This document shows positions 46,467-55,735 of a stretch of DNA of 64,000 nt, piece by piece; position 1 is the stretch's first letter, and every line of letters starts with the position of its first letter. This stretch comes from Hydrococcus rivularis NIES-593 (GTDB taxonomy: Bacteria > Cyanobacteriota > Cyanobacteriia > Cyanobacteriales > Microcystaceae), in the NCBI RefSeq assembly GCF_001904635.1, contig NZ_MRCB01000005.1, positions 62,001 to 126,000 of the forward strand. Direction: 5' to 3'. The translations under genes and the position numbers were made by a program. The notes beneath the pieces were generated by a model. The model worked only from the letters and a program-made list of their open reading frames with translations. It had not been told where the DNA came from and searched no databases.

Positions 46467-47249
46467 ATGGCAAAAAGAAGACGTAAAATTTCTCCACAAT
46501 CTATAGAAAGAAAAGAAAATTTAATTATAGAAAAAGAAGAAAATACAGCGATCGCGGTAGAATCTTTTCCAGAAAATGTTAAAAAGACTACTCTAGCGAT
46601 ATCTTTAGAAGACTACAATTCTCTGCAAAATAAATTAAACAATAAGGAAACTAAAATTGCAGAATTAAAAGAAAAATTAGAATCGCTACAAGAACAAACT
46701 GAAAAGCAAGCCAAAGACATAGACAAAAAAGACAAACAACTTCAGGAACTACAAGATAAATTAGTAAAACAAAAAGCAAAAATAGAAGAACGAGAAGAAG
46801 ATTATCAAGCTCTGCGCAAAAAAGCCAACAAAAAAGAAGAACGAATAGCAGAATTACAAGAAAAGCTTGCCGAGCAAACTAATAAGAATCAAGCCCTCCA
46901 AAATAATATTCATGAATTAGAGCAGAATTGGAAACATTCCCAATCTCAAGCAAGCGAGCAGCTAAAAATCACTCACTCTCTCCAGCAGCAATTAGATACC
47001 AAAGAAAAACAACTAAAAGAACTGCGCGTTCGCTTGGCACAACAACAAAGTCAAATCGACGAGCAAATTCAAAAATTTTACGATCGAGAGCGACAAATCG
47101 CAGAAAAAGAAAGAAATCATTTCCACCTAGAGCAAGATTATCAAGAGCAAATTGCCGCCCTACAAAAACAAATTGTTTGGCAAACTAGCGTAGCGGCTAT
47201 TGGAGAGGCGCATTTAAATAAATGGCGCAAACATAATTTTTCTAGCTAA
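46467..47249 (+). CDS. Long coiled-coil protein
   Basis: Protein of about 260 aa whose residues about 50-245 form almost continuous heptads (NKLNNKETKIAELKEKLESL, KQLQELQDKLVKQKAKIEER, KKEERIAELQEKLAEQTNKN). The N-terminus is basic (MAKRRRKISPQSIERKENL) and the C-terminus short and aromatic (IVWQTSVAAIGEAHLNKW). The ATG at 46467 has GAGGAG 7 nt upstream, which fixes the start. No enzymatic domain or membrane helix is present. It probably forms a rod-like dimer. Co-transcription with the CpcD-like gene suggests that the two proteins act together. Confidence 0.72.
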   Translation: MAKRRRKISPQSIERKENLIIEKEENTAIAVESFPENVKKTTLAISLEDYNSLQNKLNNKETKIAELKEKLESLQEQTEKQAKDIDKKDKQLQELQDKLVKQKAKIEEREEDYQALRKKANKKEERIAELQEKLAEQTNKNQALQNNIHELEQNWKHSQSQASEQLKITHSLQQQLDTKEKQLKELRVRLAQQQSQIDEQIQKFYDRERQIAEKERNHFHLEQDYQEQIAALQKQIVWQTSVAAIGEAHLNKWRKHNFSS

Positions 47250-47393
47250 TTTAAATTGTTTGAGTCATATAAGGCTCACTTTGCTCTGTTTTAATAGGCA
47301 AACAAAATTTCTCTGCGATCGCGAATTAGTATGCAATAAATTGTGCTTCGGGATTAGAATGAGTCTGAGCTAACCTTCTTTGCAACCGAGACA

Positions 47394-49136
47394 ATGTCGC
47401 TCGACGTTCAAACGCTGCCTTCAGATGTCATCAATCTGATTGCTGCTGGAGAAGTAATCGATTCTTTTGCAGCCGTCGTCAGGGAATTAGTAGAAAATTC
47501 TCTCGATGCAGGAGCAACTAGAATCGTTATTTCGCTCTATCCCAACCTGTGGCGCGTACAGGTAGCCGATAACGGCACAGGAATGTCTTCGCCCGATTTA
47601 CAGCTCTGTGCGAAGGCACATACAACCAGCAAAATTCGCAGTACGGAAGATTTGCGGAAAATTACGACGTTAGGATTTCGAGGAGAAGCGCTACACAGTT
47701 TAGCCCAAGTCGCCGATTTAGAGATCGCTAGTCGCTGGGCTTCAGATCCAGATGCACCCGGCTGGCAAGTTGTCTACAATCGACAAGGAGAACCGGACAA
47801 AATAGAAACGATCGCGATCGCGCCCGGTACGATTGTTACGGTTGCCAATCTATTTGGAAGTTTGCCAGTTCGCCGTCAAGGATTGCCTCCCCTGGCGCAA
47901 CAACTCAAAGCCGTACAAGGATTGATTCAGCAAATAGCACTTTGCAACCCCAGCATTACCTGGCAAGTGCGACAAGACGAAAAACCTTGGTTTAACATTA
48001 GTTCCGGCAAGAGCGCCCAACAGATTCTACCACAAATTCTCAAGCCAATTAAGATAGGCGATTTGCATAGCTTGAATTTAGAAGTAGAAGCCCCTCGCAA
48101 CTCCAAATCCCAAATCGAATTAGTCTTAGGATTGCCCGATCGCTGTCATCGTAGAAAGCCCGATTGGGTTAAAGTAGCAGTCAATGGACGAATGGTACGA
48201 TCGCCCGAACTAGAACAGACTATCCTAAGCGCCTTTAGTCGAACCTTACCGCGCGATCGCTTTCCCGTCTGCTTCGCTCACCTAACAGTTTGCCCCAGCC
48301 AAATTGACTGGAATCGTCATCCGGCAAAAGCAGAAATTTATCTGCATTCGATGGAATTTTGGCAAGAACGAGTGGTTGGCGCGATCGAACGAGCAATGCA
48401 ACTAAGTTCCGCCAATCTTCCCGCAACAGTCCATAATCGACGGATCGGTCAACTGATTAAAGCGGCTGAAGCCAAAACTAACTACCAAATTGATTCGCCA
48501 TCCAAAATCTTAGCAACGCAGTCGTCGCCAGAGACTGAAAGCAAACCCCAACCTAATGGCAACCCCAATCTAAAACCCAAACATCAAATTAGTTTGATGG
48601 AATTGCGAGCCGTCGCTCAGGTTAATAAAACTTATATCGTTGCCGAACACTCCAGCGGGGTATGGATAGTCGAACAGCACATTGCCCACGAACGGATTTT
48701 GTACGAACAACTGCAAGATGATTGGAAGCTGGTGCCCCTACAAACCCCCATCGTTTTGAGTCAGTTAACCTCGGCACAAGTAGAACAACTCCAACGGCTA
48801 GGATTACGGGTAGAACCGTTTGGCGAGCAATTATGGGCAATTCGCAACGCCCCAGAAATGCTAAGCAAACGCGACGATTGTGCGGATGGACTTTTAGAAC
48901 TGAGTTTGGGAGGAGACTTGCAAGCGGCACAAGTAGCGACTGCCTGTCGCAGTGCCATTCGCAATGGCATGCCCCTGAGTTTATCCGAGATGCAAACGTT
49001 GTTAGATCGCTGGAAAAGTACCCGCAATCCGCGCACTTGCCCTCACGGACGACCGATTTATTTATCTTTAGAAGAAGCTTCTCTAGCTCGTTTCTTTCGT
49101 CGTCATTGGGTAATTGGAAAAAGCCATGGAATTTGA
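47394..49136 (+). CDS. mutL: DNA mismatch repair protein MutL
   Basis: GHKL ATPase of 580 aa that couples MutS to downstream repair. The N-terminal ATPase motifs are intact: VINLIAAGEVIDSFAAVVRE, LVENSLDAGATRI, VADNGTGM, TLGFRGEALHSLAQVADLE and TIVTVANLFGSLPVRR. A variable linker (about residues 340-400) precedes the C-terminal dimerisation domain (RAVAQVNKTYIVAEHSSGVW), which retains the ATACRSAIRNGMPLS and CPHGRPIYLSL motifs. No clear metal-dependent DQHAxxER endonuclease motif is seen; the corresponding sequence reads EQHIAHERI. Confidence 0.95.
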   Translation: MSLDVQTLPSDVINLIAAGEVIDSFAAVVRELVENSLDAGATRIVISLYPNLWRVQVADNGTGMSSPDLQLCAKAHTTSKIRSTEDLRKITTLGFRGEALHSLAQVADLEIASRWASDPDAPGWQVVYNRQGEPDKIETIAIAPGTIVTVANLFGSLPVRRQGLPPLAQQLKAVQGLIQQIALCNPSITWQVRQDEKPWFNISSGKSAQQILPQILKPIKIGDLHSLNLEVEAPRNSKSQIELVLGLPDRCHRRKPDWVKVAVNGRMVRSPELEQTILSAFSRTLPRDRFPVCFAHLTVCPSQIDWNRHPAKAEIYLHSMEFWQERVVGAIERAMQLSSANLPATVHNRRIGQLIKAAEAKTNYQIDSPSKILATQSSPETESKPQPNGNPNLKPKHQISLMELRAVAQVNKTYIVAEHSSGVWIVEQHIAHERILYEQLQDDWKLVPLQTPIVLSQLTSAQVEQLQRLGLRVEPFGEQLWAIRNAPEMLSKRDDCADGLLELSLGGDLQAAQVATACRSAIRNGMPLSLSEMQTLLDRWKSTRNPRTCPHGRPIYLSLEEASLARFFRRHWVIGKSHGI

Positions 49137-49366
49137 GCCAAACCGATCCCCACGCTGGGATTGTACCGTCTTTGAAAGCTCGGTTAGGATCGATTGATTT
49201 ACGGGATGGGTAGCTCACGAGTTAAACTCATACTAGAGGTCTACTTGTATAACCTTTATCGGAAACAAAAAAACAAAGCAGGCGATCGCTCCGCTTCCCT
49301 AAGCTGCCTCTAGAGCGTGTCTGCTTGTTTCTCTGGTAGCCGTAATCGCAAAAGCAAAAACGCTTG

Positions 49367-51421
49367 ATGAGCATCCAAAAGTCTGTACTAGCAGAACTGC
49401 TGCAAGCCCTTCCTAATTGGCGACCCCAGATGTACTTCAAGGCATCTCTAACCGCGCTTTCTCACGCGATGGAAGATCGGGTACTGGTGGGAGAAGATCG
49501 ACCTTTAGCGATCGCAAGCTTTCAACGAGAGCGTTTTTATCGCCAAGAAGCCCATCGATATCGACGCATTGCCCAGAAGACCGACCAAGTATACGTTCTT
49601 TGCGCCCCAGAAACCGACTTTAAGAACAGTTCTGGACTCTACGAAACCATCGCCTTTGAACCAACCGACAGCTTAGCTCGGGAATGGCATTTGGTCGTCA
49701 TTGGAGAACAGTATTCTAGCTGTTTGATCTGTCGCGAGAGAACGACAACCCTAGATGGAGAAAATCGGGGTTCTGCGATGGACAACAGCCGCCGTTTTGA
49801 GGGCATTTGGACTTTCGATCGCCAAGTCAGTCAAGAAGCCGCAGCGATTTTGTTAGATCGCATTTTAGCCTACCGACCCGAACTGGCAGAAAAAATCGAG
49901 CGAGCGCGACATCTCTATTTGCACTCAGAAGTCAGGAGCCAAGATTCAGAATGGAGCTTTCAAGCCGACCCATTCGTTCAGAGATTGGTCACCTATTTAC
50001 AAGCCGGCCAGTATAAGTTAATCAAAGCCAACCGCTCGCTCGCCTCCAAAGAACATAAAGAACGGCTGATTAACTCGGTCACGGCAGCGATTCGGCGTTC
50101 CCTAGACCCGCAACAGATTCTGCAAGTGGCTGTTCAAAAATTAGGAGAAGGACTTGGAGTATGTAGATGCATTATCTATCGCTGCGACGAATCCGATGCT
50201 ACTGCCAAGATAGAACACGAATTTTTGAACGCAGGCATTACCTCTATCAAGGGACAAGCTTGGCCCCTCAAAAACAATCCCCTGTTTGAGGAAGTTTTGG
50301 AATTGCGCGAATCGATTAGCATTGATGATGCTTTCCACGACCCTCGTATCGTCGAGCGAGCTAACCCCAATGCTCCCGATGGTTCTTTACAGAAAATTGT
50401 GAAAAATTGCTCGATTTTTTCCTGGCTGTTGGTTCCCATTCTCTACCAAGGTAGATTGCTGGGAATGGTCGAGTTACACCACTGCGGTCCGACTCCCTCG
50501 GCTTGGAAGAGCGAAGATATTGCCCTGGTAGACGCGATCGCAACTCAAGTCGGCGTTGCCCTCATTCAAGCCGAAGCCTATGCCAACTTGCAAGATCTTA
50601 ACGAGCAGCTAGAAGCCCTCGATCGCACTCGTTCTAACCTAGTCGCCATTACCGGACACGAACTGCGCACCCCGCTATCGACCATTCAAGTGTGTCTAGA
50701 AAGTCTTGCCAGCGAGCCAGATATGTCTCCAGAACTGCGTCAAGTCATGCTCAATACCGCTCTGGCAGATGCGGAACGCATGCGCAAACTCATCCAAGAC
50801 TTTCTCACCCTCTCCCAGCTTGAAAGCGGTCGCGTAGAGTGGCACCCAGAACCGTTATCTCTCAATGAATGCGTCGAGTTAGCCCTCAGCCATCTCCATG
50901 CTCGTAACGCCAAGAACGATCTCCCGAAGATTAGCAATCTCGTGCCCCAAAACCTACCGTTAGTAGAAGCCGATGGGGAATGGTTGGTTGAGGTCTTGAC
51001 AAAATTACTCGATAATGCATGTAAGTTCACTGGTTCTGACGGTCAAGTAACTGTAGAAGTCAGTCGCCATAGCCCTCAAAGTCTAGAAGTTACCATCGCG
51101 GATACGGGTCGCGGCATCGAACCCAATCGCTTAAAAACCGTGTTTGACCGCTTTTATCAAGAAGAAGGCGCTTTGCGACGCAGCGTCGGGGGCACGGGAT
51201 TGGGCTTAGCCATTTGCCGCCAAATCGTCAACGGTTGGGGCGGAGCAATCTGGGCAGAATCAGAAGGAAAAAACCACGGCAGTCAATTTCACTTCACCGT
51301 CCCCATCGTCAGCGAATCTTCTTCGAGTAAAAAATCGCAAGACGTTAACGGGCAATCTTCCCAATCCTCGCCATCTCAAAAGCAACAGAGATCCCCTAGA
51401 AAGAGGAGTAGAGGAAAATGA
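49367..51421 (+). CDS. DICT-GAF sensor histidine kinase
   Basis: Soluble kinase of about 684 aa. Residues about 1-130 match the DICT sensory domain (SVLAELLQALPNWRPQMYF, then DQVYVLCAPETDF), found in cyanobacterial two-component proteins and diguanylate cyclases. A central GAF domain (about 235-390: INSVTAAIRRSLDPQQILQV, WLLVPILYQGRLLGMVELHH) precedes HisKA (H-box GHELRTPLSTIQVCLES) and HATPase_c (LTKLLDNACKF, DTGRGI, GGTGLGLAICRQIV). The Ser/Lys/Gln-rich C-terminus is likely disordered. No cognate receiver gene adjoins. The signal is unknown; the DICT and GAF pair suggests a cytoplasmic cue such as light, redox or a small molecule. Confidence 0.9.
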   Translation: MSIQKSVLAELLQALPNWRPQMYFKASLTALSHAMEDRVLVGEDRPLAIASFQRERFYRQEAHRYRRIAQKTDQVYVLCAPETDFKNSSGLYETIAFEPTDSLAREWHLVVIGEQYSSCLICRERTTTLDGENRGSAMDNSRRFEGIWTFDRQVSQEAAAILLDRILAYRPELAEKIERARHLYLHSEVRSQDSEWSFQADPFVQRLVTYLQAGQYKLIKANRSLASKEHKERLINSVTAAIRRSLDPQQILQVAVQKLGEGLGVCRCIIYRCDESDATAKIEHEFLNAGITSIKGQAWPLKNNPLFEEVLELRESISIDDAFHDPRIVERANPNAPDGSLQKIVKNCSIFSWLLVPILYQGRLLGMVELHHCGPTPSAWKSEDIALVDAIATQVGVALIQAEAYANLQDLNEQLEALDRTRSNLVAITGHELRTPLSTIQVCLESLASEPDMSPELRQVMLNTALADAERMRKLIQDFLTLSQLESGRVEWHPEPLSLNECVELALSHLHARNAKNDLPKISNLVPQNLPLVEADGEWLVEVLTKLLDNACKFTGSDGQVTVEVSRHSPQSLEVTIADTGRGIEPNRLKTVFDRFYQEEGALRRSVGGTGLGLAICRQIVNGWGGAIWAESEGKNHGSQFHFTVPIVSESSSSKKSQDVNGQSSQSSPSQKQQRSPRKRSRGK

Positions 51422-51547
51422 GGAAGAGTTCTCACCAAAGAGGACAATCTGCGATCGCTCGCGAGGTTTTCTAAAACTCCCATCCCAAAAGCTTTAAGAT
51501 TAAAGAAAATTTTAAAATTTAGCGCGATCGCTCGCTTCGGATTCACG

Positions 51548-51865
51548 ATGACGGGACAAGAACTTCAACAACTTTTGCTCGCTAAGTGGGGGCATTCCTA
51601 CGATGTTCGGCTACGACGGATTAAGGGCAGAATTTTTGTCCAAGTTATGTGGAAATATCTCGAACAGGTATCTTTCCCGATGTCAGAGCAAGAATATCTC
51701 GAACATCTCAATGCTATAACGAGTTACCTTGAGGCTTGGGGAGGAGTCGAGCAGGTCAAAACTTATATCTACAGAACCCGCGAACGTCCCCGACTCGGTA
51801 AACCAGTGAGCATTCCTATCGATTTGGGCGATCGCGCTTCAGAATGGATTCTAGATGAAACTTAA
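51548..51865 (+). CDS. DUF3067 family protein
   Basis: Protein of 105 aa conserved in cyanobacteria and chloroplast-bearing eukaryotes. The sequence GQELQQLLLAKWGHSYDVRL, then VMWKYLEQVSFPMSEQEYL and TRERPRLGKPVSIPIDLG, is typical of DUF3067. It is soluble, with no catalytic motif known. It is convergent with tatC, with stops only 10 bp apart, and such proximity to tatC may be functionally meaningful. The role is not established. Confidence 0.85.
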   Translation: MTGQELQQLLLAKWGHSYDVRLRRIKGRIFVQVMWKYLEQVSFPMSEQEYLEHLNAITSYLEAWGGVEQVKTYIYRTRERPRLGKPVSIPIDLGDRASEWILDET

Positions 51866-51875
51866 ATTTCTCCAC

Positions 51876-52640
51876 TCAGCGTCCGCTTAACTTAACCATC
51901 CCAACCCCGCCAAAATACAGCCCCAGAACCGCACCCGCCAGAAGAGATTGAGTCAAGGGGTCGGTAGAAGGAGTCAGCACCGCACCTAAAACGACTGCCC
52001 CTAGAACGACATAACGCCAGCCAGACAGCATTTGCTTGGAAGAAACAATGCCCAAGTATCCTAATATTAACTGGATTACCGGAATTTGAAAGGCTAGTCC
52101 GGTGCTGAACATTAACAGCAAGACAAATTCAAAATAGCGATCGATCGACCACAATTGTTCGACGACATCGGCACCGTAGCTAATAAAAAACTTTAGTGCA
52201 GCAGGGATAAGAGCTAAGTAAGCAAAGGCAAGTCCCGCAAAAAATAAGACGCTCGACCCTAATACAATGGGTCCGAGAAGGCGACGTTCGCGCCGGGTCA
52301 ATCCTGGCAAAACAAATTGAATAATTTGGTAAAGGATAAATGGACTGGCAACTAATATGCCGCTGTATCCAGCAACTTTGAGAGAGACAAAAAAGAATTC
52401 TCCGGGGGCGAGTTGTAAAAACTTGACATCTCCCGCCGGAACTTCCAATAGTTGAACCAATGGCTTAACGAAGATAAAACAGCCAGTTACCCCGATCGCT
52501 ACGGCAATTAAAGCATAGAAAATTCGCTGGCGTAATTCTTCGAGATGATCGAATAACGACATCTCTACCTCATCGGGAATCTCGTCGAGATGTTCGTCAG
52601 TCGTGTTTTTAGGTGGGGTTTCCAGTTCTGTAGAAGCCAT
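51876..52640 (-). CDS. tatC: Twin-arginine translocase subunit TatC
   Basis: Core receptor of the Tat pathway, which exports folded proteins such as the Rieske protein across thylakoid and plasma membranes. It is 254 aa from the ATG at 52640; the TTG at 52661 would add 7 residues. The hallmark N-terminal [20 protein letters not shown] holds the conserved Glu that recognises the twin-arginine signal. Six membrane helices follow, with [21 protein letters not shown] and [21 protein letters not shown] hydrophilic extension of about 35 residues precedes the first helix. Confidence 0.96.
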   Translation of the reverse strand: MASTELETPPKNTTDEHLDEIPDEVEMSLFDHLEELRQRIFYALIAVAIGVTGCFIFVKPLVQLLEVPAGDVKFLQLAPGEFFFVSLKVAGYSGILVASPFILYQIIQFVLPGLTRRERRLLGPIVLGSSVLFFAGLAFAYLALIPAALKFFISYGADVVEQLWSIDRYFEFVLLLMFSTGLAFQIPVIQLILGYLGIVSSKQMLSGWRYVVLGAVVLGAVLTPSTDPLTQSLLAGAVLGLYFGGVGMVKLSGR

Positions 52641-52895
52641 GTTCGCTCTAATCCAGTCCAAGGGCTGTTAACCATTTTATCGATAGTTGGGTTTTGGAAG
52701 TAGCCATCGCTTCTCGATTGCTTGCTCTTGTCATCTTTGGATAACGCGATCGAGCCATTGAATCTTAGAATTTAAATTTTTATTTCCTAAGACCGATGTT
52801 TGCAACTGCGATCGCTTTTTCTTAAGTAACAAAATGTGTATAATTGTAACAATAGTGAAGAAAATATAAAATTGTCTATCGAGCTATTAGCCTAA

Positions 52896-53591
52896 ATGAC
52901 CTTTTTCAATCCAACCGAACCCATTCTTCGTCCCAAACAATATGCATTAGATTATCAGGATCGCCAAGGACTCTTGCACGTTCAGCTGAAAATTAAAAAT
53001 AAAACCCTAGTTTCTAATATTTATAATCGTATCGATCAAGTTTTTGGACTCTGGGGTTTAATATCAGCTGCAGTCTTTATTACTGCTCAATTTACTCCCA
53101 TTAGTTGGGTAACGCAAGCGATTGTTTGGTCGGTTTTAACAGTTGGGGGAACTCTAGTTACTATCGGACTAACTCACTTTTGGGTAGCAGTAGAACGCTT
53201 GCATTGGGTGTTATATGTCTGGGTGATTTTAATGCTGGTAGGTGTTGCTATTACTGATTTGGGTATCTTTTTAGGGTGGGGTCAGGTGTTAATGCATCTA
53301 TCTCATCTCTGGTTGGGATTATGCGCCATAGGATATTTCTGTACGGGAATAGGAATGCGTTCTCGCGCCTTCATCATCTCTGGCATCATTCACTCGCTGG
53401 GGATTGTCAGCTTATCCTATGTTGTGGGATGGCAGTTTCTGGTTACGGGGTTAATTATGGCAGCCAATCTATTTGTCTTGGCAGAAACTCAATGGGATAT
53501 GCGCCTTCCCATTGAGAGTTATGGATTGTTAACAGAAAAGCAAAAACAATTCAATCGCGAACAGCAAAAGTTAAGACAAGCAACTTGTTAG
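52896..53591 (+). CDS. Conserved multi-pass membrane protein
   Basis: Protein of 231 aa with about six hydrophobic helices between residues 45 and 205, an N-terminal cytoplasmic part (TEPILRPKQYALDYQDRQGL) and a polar C-terminus (GLLTEKQKQFNREQQKLRQA). I do not recognise a functional family. It is a single rightward gene, divergent from tatC with a 255-bp gap and followed by a strong AT-rich terminator hairpin. Confidence 0.65.
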   Translation: MTFFNPTEPILRPKQYALDYQDRQGLLHVQLKIKNKTLVSNIYNRIDQVFGLWGLISAAVFITAQFTPISWVTQAIVWSVLTVGGTLVTIGLTHFWVAVERLHWVLYVWVILMLVGVAITDLGIFLGWGQVLMHLSHLWLGLCAIGYFCTGIGMRSRAFIISGIIHSLGIVSLSYVVGWQFLVTGLIMAANLFVLAETQWDMRLPIESYGLLTEKQKQFNREQQKLRQATC

Positions 53592-53602
53592 AAAGAAAAA
53601 GT

Positions 53603-53644
53603 AAAAAGGAGAAAGGAAAAATTTTTATTTCCTTTTTGCCTTTT
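53603..53644 (+). terminator. AT-rich intrinsic terminator
   Basis: AAAAAGGAGAAAGGAAAA pairs imperfectly with TTTCCTTTTTGCCTTTT around an AT-rich loop, 12 bp after the stop at 53591, and ends in a run of T. The hairpin-module repeat begins immediately afterwards, so the element may have inserted at the terminator. Confidence 0.65.
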
Positions 53645-53813
53645 CTGAGATCTTGCACCATTCTCAACAACTGCTGTTGTCATGAATTTCCTGGGCGATC
53701 GAAAAAGTCTTCTAAAGAAGACCCGATAAGAATTTCAGTCGATTTTAATCCAGTTGGCATTAACGCCTAGAACTTGAGTTCTAGGCGTTAATGCCAAAGG
53801 TGCAAGATCTGAG
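53645..53813. mobile_element. 169-bp hairpin element with terminal inverted repeats (copy B)
   Basis: CTGAGATCTTGCACC (53645-53659) and GGTGCAAGATCTGAG (53799-53813) are terminal inverted repeats with 14 of 15 positions matching. Inside are three stems: ACAAC/GTTGT, GTCTTC-TAAA-GAAGAC (53707-53722) and a perfect 18-bp stem GGCATTAACGCCTAGAAC with loop TTGA (53756-53795). Apart from an extra segment containing the second stem, the left part matches 4952-5061 base by base over most of its length. No coding capacity. It fits a non-autonomous mobile element or structured non-coding repeat. Confidence 0.78.
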
Positions 53814-53833
53814 TTTTCCTTTTTACCTTGCGA

Positions 53834-54763
53834 CTAATCCTCCTCTCCAGCATGATAGGAGCTGCGAACCAAGGGACCGGAACGTACGTGAGAAAACCCC
53901 AGGGAGCGGGCAATTTCTCCGAGTCGGTCAAATTCTTCCGGTCGCCAATATTTTTGCACGGGTAAGTGTTCTAGGGAAGGACGCATGTATTGACCGAGGG
54001 TAAGGCGATCGCACTTTACCGCCCGTAAATCTTCCATCGTTTGGATAATTTCTGTTTCTGTCTCGCCGTGTCCCAGCATCAAACCGGACTTGGTAGGAAT
54101 GCTCGGATCGAGTTCTTTCACCCAACGCAATACGTCAAGAGATCTTTCGTACTTTGCCCCCCGCCGTACGGGACCTTGCAGCCGCCGTACCGTTTCGATA
54201 TTGTGGTTGTAACAAGCAGGTTTAGCTGCGACTACGGTTGCCACTCGTTCTTTTTGTGCTTTTTCTTTCCCCATACCGCCCCAAAAATCGGGAGTCAAGA
54301 CTTCGATTTGAGTATCTCGATTCATTTGACGAATGGCAGTCATCGTCTTAACAAACCAACTTGCTCCACCATCGGGCAAATCGTCTCTCGCCACCGAAGT
54401 CAGCACCACATAGCTCAACCCCAGCAAATGGACGGATTCCGCTACCTTTTGCGGTTCGTCGGGGTCTAATTGCATCGGCGCATGTCCCTTATCCACTTGA
54501 CAAAATGCACAGGCACGGGTACAGGTCGAACCCATCAATAAGAATGTCGCCGTTTTCTTGGAATAACATTCGCCTCGATTGGGACAGCGACCTTCTTCGC
54601 AGATAGTATGAATTTGTCGCTGCTTGATAATCCTTTGGACGGTCGAAAGTTCGCTGGCTTTGCCAAGAGAACGCTTCAACCAAGGCGGAAGTGCGGCTAT
54701 TTCTTCGCGCCACTGAGAATGAGCCGATGGAGTTGGATGAGAGCGATCGATTTCTGTCGGCAT
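53834..54763 (-). CDS. lipA: Lipoyl synthase
   Basis: Radical-SAM enzyme of 309 aa that inserts two sulfur atoms into octanoyl groups on lipoyl domains. Both clusters are encoded: the auxiliary cluster in [14 protein letters not shown] and the radical-SAM CxxxCxxC in [15 protein letters not shown]. The C-terminal RSSYHAGE retains the Ser that ligates the auxiliary cluster. The N-terminal [20 protein letters not shown] is standard. It is a leftward single gene flanked by the hairpin element. Confidence 0.97.
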   Translation of the reverse strand: MPTEIDRSHPTPSAHSQWREEIAALPPWLKRSLGKASELSTVQRIIKQRQIHTICEEGRCPNRGECYSKKTATFLLMGSTCTRACAFCQVDKGHAPMQLDPDEPQKVAESVHLLGLSYVVLTSVARDDLPDGGASWFVKTMTAIRQMNRDTQIEVLTPDFWGGMGKEKAQKERVATVVAAKPACYNHNIETVRRLQGPVRRGAKYERSLDVLRWVKELDPSIPTKSGLMLGHGETETEIIQTMEDLRAVKCDRLTLGQYMRPSLEHLPVQKYWRPEEFDRLGEIARSLGFSHVRSGPLVRSSYHAGEED

Positions 54764-55109
54764 CTATCTTGAAAAATACTGACAACTGTCACGGTATCTC
54801 AAATGTTACAACATTTCAGCTCGCGACTTGATTAGTCCCTTTTTCGTTCCTGCTGTTGATGAAAACCAAACTTCAGTATGAAAAATCCGAGTTTGATAAG
54901 CATCCCCCTACGGATGTAAATTTTGACAGATGAAATGTGTAGCTTTAAATTTATACTGTTAGTTTTAAGCGATTGGTAGGGAACATTAGTATGTGTAGAG
55001 CGAGCGGTATTTGGTCTATAGTCTTTTGTACGCACTAAACTAATGACAGATGACTAACGGCTCACTCGTCAGTGCAGTCAATCACCTCTTTGTATAAGGA
55101 GAGTTAATC
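54764..55109. other. Intergenic region upstream of the receiver gene
   Basis: About 345 bp between divergent genes, without a credible frame (a 67-codon leftward frame at 54832-55035 has no family resemblance). The receiver gene has a strong ribosome site AAGGAG 8 nt before its GTG. I see no repeat or structured element here. Confidence 0.5.
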
Positions 55110-55670
55110 GTGTCCACTCACAAAGTTCTCGTGATTGATGACAGTAAAGTCATCAGAATGCGTGTCAGAGATATGTTGCCTCCCAACACCTTTGAGGTCA
55201 TAGAAGCCAAAGATGGATTAGAAGGTTATAATCTCATTCGCTCCGAAAACCCTAACTTGATCGTGTTAGATTTTCTCCTACCCAAAATGAGCGGCTGGGA
55301 AGTCTATCAAGAACTTCAGAAAGAATATCAACTAAAGACTATTCCCTTAGTCGTTATGTCGGGTCGCAAAGAAGAGGTGATGGAGAAAATTCCAGAACCT
55401 TTCGACTATTTTGCTTTTGTTGAAAAACCTTTCGATCAAAAACAATTAGTAGATGCTATCAGAGAAGCGATGGCAAAAGCGAAGAAGCATCCCAGACCCG
55501 TAGAGTTTGCTTCTACTAATAACGTTGGTACGGCAGCTTCTAGCTCATCGGATACGGCTGCTGAAATTCAGACACTCAATGCCAAAATCGCTCAGATGCA
55601 GGATGAAATTAATAGCTTGAAAAAACAGTTATCTCAACTTATCGTGTTTATTAAACAGAGAATTAAATAG
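55110..55670 (+). CDS. Response regulator with C-terminal coiled coil
   Basis: Protein of 186 aa. The receiver (about residues 5-122) has the acidic pair in VLVIDDSKVIRMRVRDML, the phospho-acceptor Asp in LIVLDFLLPKMSGWE and the conserved Lys in AFVEKPFDQK. A Ser/Ala-rich linker (about 130-152) leads to a coiled coil (IQTLNAKIAQMQDEINSLKK). There is no DNA-binding output, so it probably signals through oligomerisation or a partner. The start is GTG, fixed by AAGGAG 8 nt upstream. No kinase gene is adjacent. Confidence 0.9.
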   Translation: MSTHKVLVIDDSKVIRMRVRDMLPPNTFEVIEAKDGLEGYNLIRSENPNLIVLDFLLPKMSGWEVYQELQKEYQLKTIPLVVMSGRKEEVMEKIPEPFDYFAFVEKPFDQKQLVDAIREAMAKAKKHPRPVEFASTNNVGTAASSSSDTAAEIQTLNAKIAQMQDEINSLKKQLSQLIVFIKQRIK

Positions 55671-55735
55671 GAAAGCGGGGAAACTTGCTAGCTTTTATTT
55701 TTCTTCAAATATCTCTTTTCTAGTTATTCGCTCGC

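Noticed and set aside
48622-49218. 198-codon leftward frame
   Set aside because: Almost entirely antisense to the conserved C-terminal domain of mutL; a shadow frame.
54832-55035. 67-codon leftward frame before the receiver gene
   Set aside because: No ribosome site or conserved motif; ordinary intergenic DNA.
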